A stretch of 64,000 nt of DNA from JANQRX01 sp963663975 (GTDB lineage Bacteria > Pseudomonadota > Alphaproteobacteria > Rhizobiales > Kaistiaceae), in contig CAXXRA010000002.1 in the NCBI GenBank assembly GCA_963663975.2, forward strand, positions 1 through 64,000, given 5' to 3'. This document shows positions 1 to 8,976 of this stretch, in pieces (the first letter of the stretch is position 1; each line of letters starts with the position of its first letter). The notes under the pieces were generated by a model. The model had not been told where the DNA came from, did not search any database, and was given only the letters and a program-made list of their open reading frames with translations. The position numbers and the translations under genes are program-made.

Positions 1-2
1 CC

Positions 3-155
3 ACGCCACCGGCAGATGCAAGCGGCGACATCGAGGCGTTCTCGCTCTTTGCCGGTCAGAGCGTGGGTATGTTGCGCAACGTGCAACCTGCCGCCGACAT
101 TGTGCGTGAGATCGCCGAGGGCGCAGAGGCAGCCCTTCACGGATTGAGAACTTAA
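3..155 (+). CDS. Nitronate monooxygenase family, C-terminal end (partial)
   Basis: The window opens inside a plus-strand gene; the last 50 codons can be read, ending at TAA 153-155. The tail contains SLFAGQSVGMLRN followed by an amphipathic helix. That pattern is typical of the C-terminus of NAD(P)H/FMN-dependent nitronate monooxygenase (2-nitropropane dioxygenase) proteins, where the AGQ-x-x-G segment closes the TIM barrel. The assignment rests on this tail only, because the catalytic and FMN-binding parts lie outside the window. An enoyl-ACP reductase FabK-like protein of the same fold is the main alternative. Confidence 0.6.
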   Translation, partial: TPPADASGDIEAFSLFAGQSVGMLRNVQPAADIVREIAEGAEAALHGLRT

Positions 156-183
156 CGGAGAGCGAGAATGTCGCCTATTGGCA

Positions 184-350
184 GATTGTGTTGATAAAGT
201 CGCCGAGATCTGAAAACGACTAAATTCTGTAGAATCTTCTTCGCCTCAGACCGCTCTTCTGAATCCAGATTTCGTGATGTTTGCGTTAGCGGAATTGTTT
301 TCTATCGGAGTGATGAATGCCGGCGCCGAAAATACTTTATCAACACAATC
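184..350. repeat. 17-bp perfect inverted repeat with 133-bp spacer in a gene-free stretch
   Basis: The arms gattgtgttgataaagt (184-200) and its exact reverse complement (334-350) lie in the roughly 385-bp gene-free region between the first gene and the IS5 element. The DNA between them is AT-richer than its neighbours and has no credible reading frame. The arrangement resembles a small non-autonomous element or a remnant of an insertion sequence. I saw no second copy of the arm in this window. Confidence 0.5.
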
Positions 351-540
351 GGCACTTTTCGGCCGTGGCGGTTCGACCCGAGCATGACCGGTGTTGGGGG
401 AACAGCGGACGTCAATTTCGCCGGCGGTCACTTCCGTTCGTGACCCGATGCTGTCACCCGCATCTGAACGAACGACCCCGAAGGCCGCTCATTTGTCGCG
501 CTGACGTGGTGCGAGTGGAGCGCCGGTTCTTATCAGCTTC

Positions 541-1837
541 AAGGGCACCTCGAAAAATAATGCGACTGACGTGAAACTCGACAGGTTGTGCGGTTCTCGC
601 GGGTCATGAGCGGGGTTGGCGTCTGGGTTTTCGGCCTTCTCCGGCTCCCCGGCGGGTCTGTTTCCCTGTCAATGGGGGCTCCAGGCAGACTTCTCCCCTG
701 ATGACCATCACGTTGGCGCCGCCGCGGCGAGACGCTCCAGCTGCACCAGGCGGCGCATGTTGTAGGCGAGGTTCTTCAGCCCGATCCGCGCCCTCGCCCG
801 TACCAGCCCGATACTGCGCACCAGCGTCCCGCCCATGTCGTTGCTCTGGGCCCCGAACACGTGCTCGACGCGCGCCCGCACCTTCGAACGGGCCTTGTTG
901 CCCCGCTTCTCCCGCTCGCTCAGCGGCTTGTCGCGATGCCCCTTGCGGTGGATGCGGCTGTTCAGGCCCTTCTCCTTCAGCTTCGCCTCGATCTCCGCCG
1001 ACCGATAGGCGCTGTCCGCCCACACGTCCGAGGCCGTGTTGTCCGGATCAAGGATGTCCTCCACGACCTGGCTGTCGTGCACCGCCGCGTCGGTCACCTG
1101 GTAACGCCGCACCAGCTTGTGCCGGCGGTCCACGTTGACATGGTTCTTGTAACCGTAGTGGCTCTTGCCATGCTTCTTTGTCCACCGTGCGTCCGTGTCC
1201 TTCTGCGACCGCTTGGCCGGCTGGTCCTTCCAGCCCTCCGGCGTCTCGCCATCCTTGATCCGCGCGTTGTCGTCACGGCTGTTGCGCTGCTTGGGGACCG
1301 GTACGATCGACGCGTCGATGATCTGGCCGCCCATCGCCAGGTAGCCCTGCTTCTCCAGATAGCCGTCGAAGTCCTCGAACAACGCCTCGACCATGCCCGC
1401 CCGCGCCAACTGTTCCCGGTAGAGCCACACCGTCTTGGCGTCGGGGACCTTGTCCTCAAGACCGAACCCTACGAACCGCATGAACGAGAGGCGGTCGCGA
1501 AGCTGGTACTCCACTTGGTCGTCCGAGAGATTGTAAAGCTCGCAGAGAACGATCGCCTTGAACATCGCCACCGCGTCCCAGGGCTTTCGCCCCGCCGGCG
1601 ACTTCCGTTCCTCGGCCGGCTTGCGCCAGATCGCCTCCAGGCGGGCACGGAAATTCTCCCACGGAACCACCGCGTCGATCCTCGCCAAAGGATCGTTCTT
1701 GGCGTCCAGGCCGGCATACCGATTCGCGATGTCGAAAAAGCCCATTTGGCCCATGGTCGGTTCCCCACATCTACGCGCCAAACCGTCCGGATTATAACCG
1801 ATCAAGGCTCGGAACAGGGATTTTTAGAGGTGCCCTT
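541..1837 (-). mobile_element. IS5-family insertion sequence
   Basis: The element is bounded by terminal inverted repeats aagggcacctcgaaaaat (541-558) and, on the other strand, aagggcacctctaaaaat (1820-1837), which match at 17 of 18 positions. It carries one transposase gene on minus. The exact outer base and the target duplication are uncertain; no clean direct repeat is visible at these edges. It lies between the nitronate monooxygenase tail and the LysR gene and does not visibly split either. Confidence 0.8.
708..1754 (-). CDS. IS5-family DDE transposase
   Basis: DDE transposase that cuts and re-joins the ends of its own element. An N-terminal DUF772-type region (PWDAVAMFKAIVLCELYN) precedes the DDE core: DASIVPVPKQR holds the first Asp, DSAYRS the second, and the C-terminal ARVEHVFG carries the Glu region. 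The ATG at 1754 (MGQMGFFDI) is preferred over a start 17 codons upstream because IS5 proteins usually begin there. Length (348 aa) is normal and the frame is open, so it may be active. Confidence 0.88.
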   Translation of the reverse strand: MGQMGFFDIANRYAGLDAKNDPLARIDAVVPWENFRARLEAIWRKPAEERKSPAGRKPWDAVAMFKAIVLCELYNLSDDQVEYQLRDRLSFMRFVGFGLEDKVPDAKTVWLYREQLARAGMVEALFEDFDGYLEKQGYLAMGGQIIDASIVPVPKQRNSRDDNARIKDGETPEGWKDQPAKRSQKDTDARWTKKHGKSHYGYKNHVNVDRRHKLVRRYQVTDAAVHDSQVVEDILDPDNTASDVWADSAYRSAEIEAKLKEKGLNSRIHRKGHRDKPLSEREKRGNKARSKVRARVEHVFGAQSNDMGGTLVRSIGLVRARARIGLKNLAYNMRRLVQLERLAAAAPT

Positions 1838-1861
1838 AAGTGTCCGGTTCGTGCACCAATG

Positions 1862-2728
1862 CTACCGAACGTGTCGGCCTTCCAACAGGTCGGCCTCCTC
1901 GGCCACAATCTCGGTCACGAAGTCGATGACTGCTCGGACCCGCGTTACGCGGTGCATATCGACGTGAACAACCGCCCATATCTCGTCTGATACTGCGGGC
2001 TCTGGGACGACACGCCGAAGAGCGGGGTCAACATCGCCCGCGAAGCAATCGATCAGTCCCACACCTACGCCAGCCCTTACCAGGGCCATCATGAGACTTT
2101 CGGTGTTCGCCCGGGCGACCATGCGACCCCGTGGAAAATGGTCGCGCACCGCTCGAGCCTCTTTGATCTCATCGAGTTCCCCGGGAAACCCAATGAGGGG
2201 CGGCGCATCGCCGATCTCGAAATCGCGGGCAGCGTAGAGAGCCGTAGCTTGAATGCCGAGTCGTCGCCCCACGAGGTCCGGGTCAGTCGGTCGCGAATAT
2301 CTGATGCCGATGTCGGCCTCACGCCGCGACAGATCGAAGACGCGCATTGACGAGACCAGAGTCAGTTCCAACCCGGGATGCTGTTCCCACAACCGTGGAA
2401 GGCGCGGAACGATGAATCCTTCCAAGAATTTATGAAGCGCAGTGATGCGAACGGGCCCTTCCACCCTTCGATCACTGCCCTCGACTTCGCGTTTCAACGC
2501 CAGAGCGTGCAGCTCGATCTCCTCGGCGCGAGCTATCGCGATCTCGCCGGTGTGGGTCGGGGCGAAGCCGTCCCGCGTTCTCTCGAACAACCGCGTCCCC
2601 AATTTCTCCTCGATCGCCAAGATGCGACGGCCAACCGTTGTCGCATCGACGCCCAATGCGCGACTGGCCGCAGCGAGGGTTCGCTGCCTACCCACCGCGA
2701 GTACGTAGCGGAGATCATCCCAGTTCAT
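1862..2728 (-). CDS. LysR-family transcriptional regulator
   Basis: Cytoplasmic DNA-binding regulator of 288 aa. The N-terminal winged helix-turn-helix (MNWDDLRYVLAVGRQRTLAA, then ASRALGVDATTVGRRI) is typical of LysR proteins, especially those that begin MNWDDLR. The rest is the periplasmic-binding-like effector domain. LysR proteins often control a divergent neighbour: here the SnoaL-like gene starts at 2861, 132 bp away on the opposite strand, and is the obvious candidate target. Its effector cannot be predicted. The IS5 end lies only about 25 bp beyond the stop codon. Confidence 0.85.
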   Translation of the reverse strand: MNWDDLRYVLAVGRQRTLAAASRALGVDATTVGRRILAIEEKLGTRLFERTRDGFAPTHTGEIAIARAEEIELHALALKREVEGSDRRVEGPVRITALHKFLEGFIVPRLPRLWEQHPGLELTLVSSMRVFDLSRREADIGIRYSRPTDPDLVGRRLGIQATALYAARDFEIGDAPPLIGFPGELDEIKEARAVRDHFPRGRMVARANTESLMMALVRAGVGVGLIDCFAGDVDPALRRVVPEPAVSDEIWAVVHVDMHRVTRVRAVIDFVTEIVAEEADLLEGRHVR

Positions 2729-3225
2729 TGCTGCATATTTGCATGATGAAGCTGCAAACTCTCTTATTTCTTGCGCTTCTGCATGGCGGTACGCTCTCGT
2801 CCATCAGAAGGCCATCAGTCTGCGACCCCCAGGACCCGCAGCAGCAGCACGGAGGACTCAATGGACCAGACTAACCAGACACATTTGGAGGGCTTTGTTG
2901 AAGAGGTCTTCAATCAGGGCAAGATCGAAGCCACGGACCGCTATATCGATGCGGCCGTGGTGGATCACGCACCGTGGCCGGGCCACCCGGCCACGCGCGC
3001 CGGCTTCAAGTCGGGGCTCGCCGAAATGCGTGCCGGTTTTCCGGACCTGTTGGTCGATGTTGAGCGGGTGGTTACCCAGGGCGATCTGGTGGTTGGACAC
3101 TACAAGATGAGCGGCACCCATCTAGGCGAGTTCATGGGTGCGCCCGCCAGCGGTAAGACATTCAACATTGAGGCAATCGACATCGTCAGGATGAAAGCTT
3201 GGAGTTCCCCCGGTTCGGTGGACAG

Positions 3226-4092
3226 TTAGGGACTTACAGACTCTAGCCTATCTTGTGCGCTCCTTTCATAGTTGACGGGTGATTGGTAACCGAGGGCCGA
3301 ATGGCGTCGGCCGGGATTGTACCAGCCCTCGATGAACTGGAAGATGGCCATGCGTGCTGCGGCCTTGGTCTGGAACTTCCGCCGGTCGAGCAGCTCGCAT
3401 TCGAGGGTGGCAAAGAAGCTCTCGCACATCGCATTGTCGTACGCGTCGCCAACTGACCCCATGGACGGCCGGACGCCGGCTTCCTTGCATCTGAAGCCGA
3501 AGGCGACGGAGGTGTATTGAGATCCCTGGTCGGAGTGATGGATCACGTCGGCGGGTCGTCTTTGCGTCAGCGCCATGTTCAGGGCATCGAGGACGAGTTG
3601 GGCCTTCAGGCTGTGGCCCATGGCCCAGCCGACGATGCGTCGTGAGAAGGCATCCAGCACAACGGCCAGATAGAGGAACCCGGCCCAGGTCGGGATGTAG
3701 GTAATATCAGCGACCCAGAGCTGGTCTGGCGCGTCGGCGTAGAAGTTCCGATCGACCAGATCGCACGCCGGCCGAACCCTCTCGTCCCGGAAGGTCGTGC
3801 GGGCGGCTTTACGGCGACTAACACCGGCAATACCGGTCGCTTTCATCAGGCGCTCGATCCGCTTGCGGCCCACCTGGACGCCTTCATCGACAAGTTCAGC
3901 GTGGATACGCGGCGCTCCATAGGTTGCTCGGGAGTCCGCATGGATCGCCTTGATCCGGTCCGTCAGAGCCGCGTCGGCGATGGATCGGGCAGACGGCGAT
4001 CGGTCGCGCCAAGCATAGTAGCCGGACCTTGATACGCCGAGGATTCTGCTCATGGTCTTGGTTGGGAACATGGCCTGGTTTGCCGTCATCAA
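3226..4092 (-). CDS. IS3-family transposase OrfB (DDE integrase domain)
   Basis: 288-aa catalytic part of an IS3 transposase. An HTH_21-like segment (ILGVSRSGYYAWRDR, YGAPRIHAEL) leads into the rve integrase core: WVADITYIPT gives the first Asp, HHSDQGSQYTS the second, and DNAMCESFFATLECE the Glu. It overlaps the end of orfA by 4 nt. In IS3 elements the active enzyme is usually an OrfAB fusion made by ribosomal frameshifting; no obvious A-rich slippery run was found here, so translational coupling is also possible. Confidence 0.9.
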   Translation of the reverse strand: MMTANQAMFPTKTMSRILGVSRSGYYAWRDRSPSARSIADAALTDRIKAIHADSRATYGAPRIHAELVDEGVQVGRKRIERLMKATGIAGVSRRKAARTTFRDERVRPACDLVDRNFYADAPDQLWVADITYIPTWAGFLYLAVVLDAFSRRIVGWAMGHSLKAQLVLDALNMALTQRRPADVIHHSDQGSQYTSVAFGFRCKEAGVRPSMGSVGDAYDNAMCESFFATLECELLDRRKFQTKAAARMAIFQFIEGWYNPGRRHSALGYQSPVNYERSAQDRLESVSP

Positions 4093-4397
4093 TTCGAAGA
4101 CCGAGACGACATCGCGTCGCTCTGAGCAAACCAGGCCGCGGCCTTTGCCAGGATATCTCTCTCCTGGCGTAGCTGGCGGTTCTCCCGGCGAAGACGGCGG
4201 AGTTCGTCGCGCTCCTCGCTCGTCAAGCCGTCCGTGCGGCGGCCACCATCACGGTCGGCCTGCTTGACCCAGCCATGGATCGTCGCGGCACACGGCTCGA
4301 ATTCTCTGGCCAGGTCTTCAATGCTGCGCCCGGTACGGGCCAGGGCAACAATCTGGTCCCTGAAATCCGCAGGGTACGGCGTTCTCGTTCTCGGCAT
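4089..4397 (-). CDS. IS3-family transposase OrfA (helix-turn-helix)
   Basis: 102-aa DNA-binding part of the transposase. It has an HTH_Tnp_1 fold (PADFRDQIVALARTG, IEDLAREFEPCAATIHGWVK) followed by a leucine-zipper-like helix (ELRRLRRENRQLRQERDIL) that pairs monomers in IS3 elements. It recognises the terminal repeats of the element. It starts about 30 bp inside the right end and overlaps orfB. Confidence 0.88.
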   Translation of the reverse strand: MPRTRTPYPADFRDQIVALARTGRSIEDLAREFEPCAATIHGWVKQADRDGGRRTDGLTSEERDELRRLRRENRQLRQERDILAKAAAWFAQSDAMSSRSSN

Positions 4398-4531
4398 GAT
4401 GACACTCTCCTCTCAAGATCAAAAAGTGTCCATCAAACCGGGGGAACTCCAGCTGGACGCATCGTCGAGCACTGGGGCGTCATCGATGAAGCCGCAATGG
4501 CCAGGCAACTCGGGCTCGCGCCTTAACAAGC

Positions 4532-4672
4532 CTATGTAGCCGATAACGAAACTTCTCCACCGGCTTCTCCCTGCAAGTAGTTGCTTGGTCGGTGGACCAT
4601 CCCAAGTCCCGGCTCGATGGAGCCAAGAACCATCGCGATGTCCGGGTTTGGCACGTAAGCGACATCCACGAT
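4532..4672 (-). pseudogene. 3' part of a small gene cut near its start by IS21
   Basis: Minus-strand coding tail reading IVDVAYVPNPDIAMVLGSIE and ending SLSAT then TAG, just past the end of the SnoaL fragment. On the other side of the IS21 element, at 7174-7176 on minus, there is an ATG with a strong GGGAGGAAA upstream and only 10 coding nucleotides (ATG ACG ACG C) before the element begins. The simplest reading is one small gene of about 50 codons interrupted right after its start. The product family is not recognised, and the exact join cannot be rebuilt because no clean target duplication is visible. Confidence 0.45.
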
Positions 4673-4819
4673 TGTCAAACGGCTTTCAATATTGACCCCC
4701 GATCGGCGTGCAAAATTGACTCCCCTGAGCGGCACGGCGGAGGTTGTCCCGGTAGTCAATAGGGGGGGTACCTGTTGACCCACCGGGGCAACCGGGCCGC
4801 AGGCACGGCCGGCGGCGGC

Positions 4820-5548
4820 TCAGGAGCGGTTCTTGAAGCGCCAGCTCTCGTTGCCGGTCTCGATGATCTCGCAATGATGGGTGAGACGGTCGAGCAGGGC
4901 TGTGGTCATCTTGGGGTCGCCGAAGACGGATGGCCATTCGCCGAAGGCGAGGTTGGTGGTGATGACGATAGAGGTGCGCTCGTAGAGCCGGCTCATGAGG
5001 TGGAAGAGCAGCTGCCCGCCGGCCTGGGCGAAGGGCAGGTAGCCGAGTTCGTCGAGGATGACGAAGTCGCGGCGTACAAGCTGATCTGCGGTGCGGCCCT
5101 GGCGTCCGGCGCGGAGCTCGGCCTCGAGGTGGTTGACCAGGTCGACGACGTTGTAGCAGCGGCCCCGGGCGCCCTTGCGGATGCAGGAGCGCGCGATGGC
5201 GACGGCGAGATGGGTCTTGCCGGTGCCGGTGCCGCCGACCAGCACGATGTTGCGCTTGCCCTCCAGGAAGCCGCCGCCGGCGAGCTCCTGGATCAGGGGC
5301 TCGTTGACTGGCGAGGCGGCGAAGTCGAAGTCGGCCAGCTCCTTGGCCGTTGGCAACCTGGCGGACGCCATCTGGTACTTGATCGAGCGCGCCGTCTTGT
5401 CGGCGATCTCGACCTGCAGCAGCGTACCGATGATCTGCTGCACCGGATGACGACGCTTGAGCCCGTCGGCAAGGATGTCGTCGTAGGCGGCGCGCATGCC
5501 CGCGAGCTTCAACGCCGTCATCATCGCCAGCACCTCATGACGCTCCAT
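4820..5548 (-). CDS. istB: IS21-family helper ATPase IstB
   Basis: 242-aa AAA+ ATPase that assists IstA in target capture. The Walker A motif GGTGTGKTHLAVAIA and Walker B FVILDELGYLPF are both present, and the protein resembles DnaC/DnaA-type ATPases. Its ATG overlaps the end of istA by 14 nt, the usual translational coupling in IS21 elements. Frame and length are intact. Confidence 0.92.
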   Translation of the reverse strand: MERHEVLAMMTALKLAGMRAAYDDILADGLKRRHPVQQIIGTLLQVEIADKTARSIKYQMASARLPTAKELADFDFAASPVNEPLIQELAGGGFLEGKRNIVLVGGTGTGKTHLAVAIARSCIRKGARGRCYNVVDLVNHLEAELRAGRQGRTADQLVRRDFVILDELGYLPFAQAGGQLLFHLMSRLYERTSIVITTNLAFGEWPSVFGDPKMTTALLDRLTHHCEIIETGNESWRFKNRS

Positions 5549-7059
5549 GACCGGCCTCCCTCAGGCGATCGTAGCGCTGACAGTCGGCCACCGGCCGGTG
5601 GCGAAGCTGCAGGCCCTCGGGCGTCGGGATGGTCGCCGGCGGTGCCGGCTGGCACTGCCGGGCGAGGATGTTGAGCACGACGTCGGCGCTGCAGGCGCCG
5701 CAGTCGAGCGCCTCGGCACAGGCCGCCTCGACCGCCTCCAGCCCGTCCTCCTGAACCGCCGCGAGGATCCTCACGAACTGCCTGTCACCGTCGTCGCAAC
5801 CCGTCAGCCGGGCCCGTATGCGGCCGAGCGCGCCGGGCAGTTGCCAGCCCTTGAAGGGCGCGCCATTGCGCAGCGCGCCGGGCTTCCTCGTCAGGATCGG
5901 CACGTAGTGCCACGGATCGTAGGCGACCTGGCCGCGCCCGAAGCTGCGGGGATGCTCGGCGACGGTCTCGCCGTCCTGGCGGATGACGATCCGATCGGCG
6001 TAGGCCCGCACGTCGACCGGCCGCCCGACGGCACGGGCGGCGACGCTGTAGTGGTTGTTGTCGAAGCGCACCAGACAGGTCTTGGACACCGCCACCTCGG
6101 TGGCGTGGAAGCCGTCGAAGGGGCCGCGATAGGCCATCAAGAAGGGCCGCTCCTCCTCGAACACCTGCCACACCGTCTTGCTCTCGATCGTCGGATGCGG
6201 CCGCTTCTTGGCGTCCTCGATACACCGATCCATCAGCCACTCGTTGATCTCGACGTAGGAGCGGCCCCGCGGGATGGGCACGAACAGGCGGCCGCGGACG
6301 TCACCCACCTGCCTCTCGACCTGCCCCTTCTCCCAGCCCGCACCCGGAGTGCACGCCACCGGCTCCACCAGATGGTGGGAGCACAGCTCCAGAAAGCGCC
6401 GATTGTAGGCGCGCTCCTTGCCGACGAAGACCATGCTCACCGCCGTCTTCATGTTGTCGTAGATGCCCCGCCGGCAGACCCCGCCGAAGAAGTGGAAGGC
6501 CCGTTCGTGCGCCTCGAACACCATCTCCTGGCTCTCGCGCGGGAAGATTCTGAACCAGCTGCATGCGGCTGTAGCAGAGCCGCATGTGCGCCGCCTTCAC
6601 CTTGGTCGTCACACCCGACAGGCGCGCGTACTCGTGGCTCCAGTCGAACTGGTAGGCCTCGCCGGGATCGAAGCTCAGCGGCACAAAACCCTGCGACGGC
6701 GACAACAGCCGCCACCGCCGACGCCAGGTCCTGGCGTAGCGGCGCACTGCGTCGTAGCCGCCGCCATAGCCCAGAGCCGCAAGGTCTTCATGAATCCGCA
6801 GCAGAGACAGCCGATCCCGGCGCGGCCTCTTCTCGTTGGCCTCCAGCTGGCGCTCGAGCTCATCCACCCACGGCCCAAGCTTCGGCATCGGCTGGATCTT
6901 GCGCTCGTAGCTGTACGAGGTCTCATCGCCCCGCACCACCTTGCGCACCGTGTTCTTCGAAACCCTCAAATCCCGGGCGATCTTCTTGATCGGAACGCCC
7001 CTCACCAGATGATCCCGACGTATCCGTGCGATCGTCTCCACAACCAGCATCTCCCCCAC
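5535..7059 (-). pseudogene. istA: IS21 transposase IstA, frameshifted
   Basis: DDE transposase of the IS21 element, split into two frames. The 5' part (7059 to about 6550) has the helix-turn-helix PIKKIARDLRVSKNTVRKV and ends near AAHMRLCYSRMQLVQ. The 3' part continues as FPRESQEMVFEAHERAFHFF and contains the integrase segment GAGWEKGQVERQV and the C-terminal Mu-type domain. Deleting one T from GGAAGATTCTG near 6547-6549 (plus strand) rejoins the frames into a protein of about 507 residues. It is either an inactive copy or a consensus error. Confidence 0.82.
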
Positions 7060-7176
7060 CTCGTCTGTCCAAACAACGAGGTGTGTTAAAAATCACAAAA
7101 CCAGGGGGGTCAATTTTGGACGCCGATTACCCCACCAAGGGGGTCAATATTCCACGCCGATCAACAGCGTCGTCAT

Positions 7177-7566
7177 TCGGTTTCCTCCCAGGATGCCTCA
7201 AAAAGCTTGGTATTATTTTGCTTGGCCAAGGCCAAACACGGCAATTAATACACGCCCGTCGGGTTTCCGCCATATCAATTTTCCGGTATCCGGAACGGTG
7301 CCGTATCATGGCTTTGACACCTGTCGGCTGGCTTTGCCGGTTGAACAGCCTTGTTCCATGCGGGTCTTCGCCGCTGGGATGCGATCCAGCGATCGGTGAC
7401 ATTTCGAAACGGGCTGGTTTGCGGTGGCTTCGCGCTACAGGAGCCACCCGTCGGGTTGGCGGCTTGATCGCGCCGATCCCCGGCAACCCGGTTGCCGCCC
7501 TTGGTGCGACCGTTATTGTCTGGGCACCATCGTCTTGTCGCGCGAGCAAGGGACGGCCACCTCGCC
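7177..7566. other. Gene-poor spacer with a possible operator
   Basis: About 390 bp with no convincing gene. Near the left edge is the Shine-Dalgarno (7181-7189, minus) of the small gene cut by IS21. TTGGCC-AA-GGCCAA at 7222-7235 is a short inverted repeat that could bind a regulator of that gene or be chance. The right half leads into the binding-protein gene at 7567; no confident -35/-10 pair was found. Confidence 0.3.
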
Positions 7567-8469
7567 ATGATTTCCAATGTCTTTGCCCACGCGGCAGCGA
7601 TCGCCCCGGCAATGCTGTTGGCGGTCTCTGCCGCCGCACAATCGCCGGCACCGACTGCCGAACAGTCGGCGCAACAAGACGGCGCGACCGGCGCCGAAGC
7701 GAGCGGCGTGGTGATCCCGAACTTCTGGGATCCCAGACGCCGTATCGAGCGGCCGGCGGCGGGGGCCGTGGCCTCGCTCCGCTTCCTCACGACGGACGAT
7801 TTTCCGCCCTTCAATTTCCTTGACGTCAACGGCCAGCTCACCGGATTCAACGTCGATCTGGCGCGCGCCGTGTGCGCCGAGTTGGAGATCCCCTGCACCA
7901 TCCAGGCGCGCCAATGGGACGAGCTCGTCGACAGGATCAGGGACGATACCGCCGACGCGGTGATCGCCGGCATCGCCATCACCGCCGCCAATCGGCGGCG
8001 GCTGGATTTCTCCGACATCTATTTGCGGGTGCCGGCCCGGTTCGTGGTGGCGCGCGACAACGCGGACCTGGTGACCACGCCCGCCGGGCTCAGGAACCGG
8101 ACGCTGGCGGTTGTCGCGCGCACCGCCCATGAGGCCTATCTGGCGGCCATGTTTCCCGAGATTTCGCGAAAGCTCTTCGATGACGCCGATGCGGCGCGAG
8201 CCGCGGTGAAGGACGGCGACGCCGATGCACATTTCGGCGACGGGCTGCAACTGAGTTTCTGGCTGCAGAGCGAAACCGCGGACGGCTGCTGCGTTTTCGC
8301 CGGAGGGCCGTACCTGGAATCCAGATTCTTCGGCCAAGGCTACGCGGTCGCCTTCGCTCCCGGGGCGGTCGAGGTCCGACAGGCGATCAACTCGGCCCTG
8401 AAATCGGTCTACGACAGCGGAAAATACGCCGAACTCTATCTGCGCTATTTTCCGATAGGTTTCTTCTGA
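7567..8469 (+). CDS. Periplasmic substrate-binding protein, family 3 (amino-acid type)
   Basis: 300-aa exported solute-binding protein. An N-terminal signal peptide (MISNVFAHAAAIAPAMLLAV, then AAAQ) is followed after a linker by the SBP_bac_3 domain. LRFLTTDDFPPFNFLDVNGQ and LTGFNVDLARAVCAELEI are the classic opening strands, and ADAVIAGIAITAANRRRLDFS the hinge region. ATG 7567 is chosen because the signal peptide starts there. No permease or ATPase lies next to it, so it may work with a distant transporter or in sensing. The ligand is unknown. Confidence 0.82.
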   Translation: MISNVFAHAAAIAPAMLLAVSAAAQSPAPTAEQSAQQDGATGAEASGVVIPNFWDPRRRIERPAAGAVASLRFLTTDDFPPFNFLDVNGQLTGFNVDLARAVCAELEIPCTIQARQWDELVDRIRDDTADAVIAGIAITAANRRRLDFSDIYLRVPARFVVARDNADLVTTPAGLRNRTLAVVARTAHEAYLAAMFPEISRKLFDDADAARAAVKDGDADAHFGDGLQLSFWLQSETADGCCVFAGGPYLESRFFGQGYAVAFAPGAVEVRQAINSALKSVYDSGKYAELYLRYFPIGFF

Positions 8470-8480
8470 ACGGTGCCCCG

Positions 8481-8903
8481 TCAGCCTGTCCGGTAACGGG
8501 CCTGAACGCCGCGTTCAATCGCCGCCACGGTAAGCTTGTCGAGATCCAGCCGGTCGCGCAGCATCTGGAGGAAACGCAGCTCCTCCTGTTCCACCTTCAG
8601 ATCGGCGGCCGCGACCTCGACGGTCAAGGCGTAGGCGGTATCGTAGAGCCGAGACGGAAGCGAGGCGGCAATCACCGCCAACACCCTCTCCAGCCCGTCC
8701 TCATCCTGCAACAGCACCCCACAGGCCTTGGCCACGCCGACCAGCTTTTCGCCGTCGAATTCGCGGAAGACCGGCAGCGTGTTGACGACATCGCCGATCT
8801 TCATCAACTCGCGATCGGTCATCAGGCGGTCGGACGCCGACAACGTCACCATGGCGTAGATGAGCGCCTCGTGACGGGTGATCGGCTGGCGGTTGTCGTT
8901 CAT
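8481..8903 (-). CDS. TerB-like (tellurite resistance TerB family) protein
   Basis: 140-aa all-helical cytoplasmic protein. MNDNRQPITRHEALIYAMV, LSASDRLMTDRELMKIGDVV and LKVEQEELRFLQMLRDRLDL match the TerB/DjlA-like fold, including the acidic positions that bind metal in this family. The ATG at 8903 was chosen over an upstream start because homologous sequence begins there. It converges on the binding-protein gene with an 11-bp gap. Stand-alone TerB genes are common in alphaproteobacteria; tellurite resistance should not be assumed. Confidence 0.75.
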   Translation of the reverse strand: MNDNRQPITRHEALIYAMVTLSASDRLMTDRELMKIGDVVNTLPVFREFDGEKLVGVAKACGVLLQDEDGLERVLAVIAASLPSRLYDTAYALTVEVAAADLKVEQEELRFLQMLRDRLDLDKLTVAAIERGVQARYRTG

Positions 8904-8976
8904 GGAGGCGTCCCTGGCTGGGCGATGATGCGGCGCACAAACTAAGTCCTTGGCGGGATGCGCACAAGCGCTTGGC

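Larger units (their letters stand above)
3200..4451 (-). mobile_element. IS3-family insertion sequence with 3-bp target duplication
   Basis: The ends are imperfect inverted repeats of about 25 bp starting tggagttcccccggtt. A direct GCT duplication flanks them at 3197-3199 and 4452-4454, matching the 3-bp duplications typical of IS3. It contains overlapping orfA and orfB on minus. Both frames are open and the target duplication is intact, which suggests a recent insertion. Confidence 0.92.
2861..4526 (+). pseudogene. SnoaL-like / ester cyclase gene split by an IS3 element
   Basis: The 5' part (2861-3199, ATG with GGAGGA just upstream) encodes a SnoaL-like alpha+beta protein (MDQTNQTHLEGFVEEVFNQG..., with VVDHAPWPGHP and SGTHLGEFMG). 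The 3' part (4455-4526) encodes GRIVEHWGVIDEAAMARQLG and a TAA stop. An IS3 element occupies 3200-4451 with the triplet GCT duplicated on both sides. Removing the element plus one GCT restores an uninterrupted 134-residue frame ending in the W-x-x-x-D motif typical of this family. As it stands the product would be truncated and end in residues read from the element. The natural substrate is unknown. Confidence 0.85.
4673..7166 (-). mobile_element. IS21-family insertion sequence
   Basis: Two-gene element (istA, istB on minus). Its termini share repeated IS21-type blocks: TATTGACCCCC and AAAATTGAC(T/C)CCCC occur near both ends, and the right tip reads TGTTGATCGGCG on minus. The borders given are the outermost TGT positions and may be off by a few bases. 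It lies inside a small minus-strand gene whose start codon survives at 7176. istA carries a frameshift, so the element may be immobile. Confidence 0.85.

Noticed and set aside
6540..6560. Programmed +1 frameshifting as the explanation for istA
   Set aside because: IstA of IS21 is normally read without frameshifting, and no stop or rare codon follows the putative slip site; an extra base is simpler.
8481..8903. Tellurite resistance or a ter-type stress operon
   Set aside because: A single TerB-like gene without terA, terC, terD or terZ neighbours does not support it.
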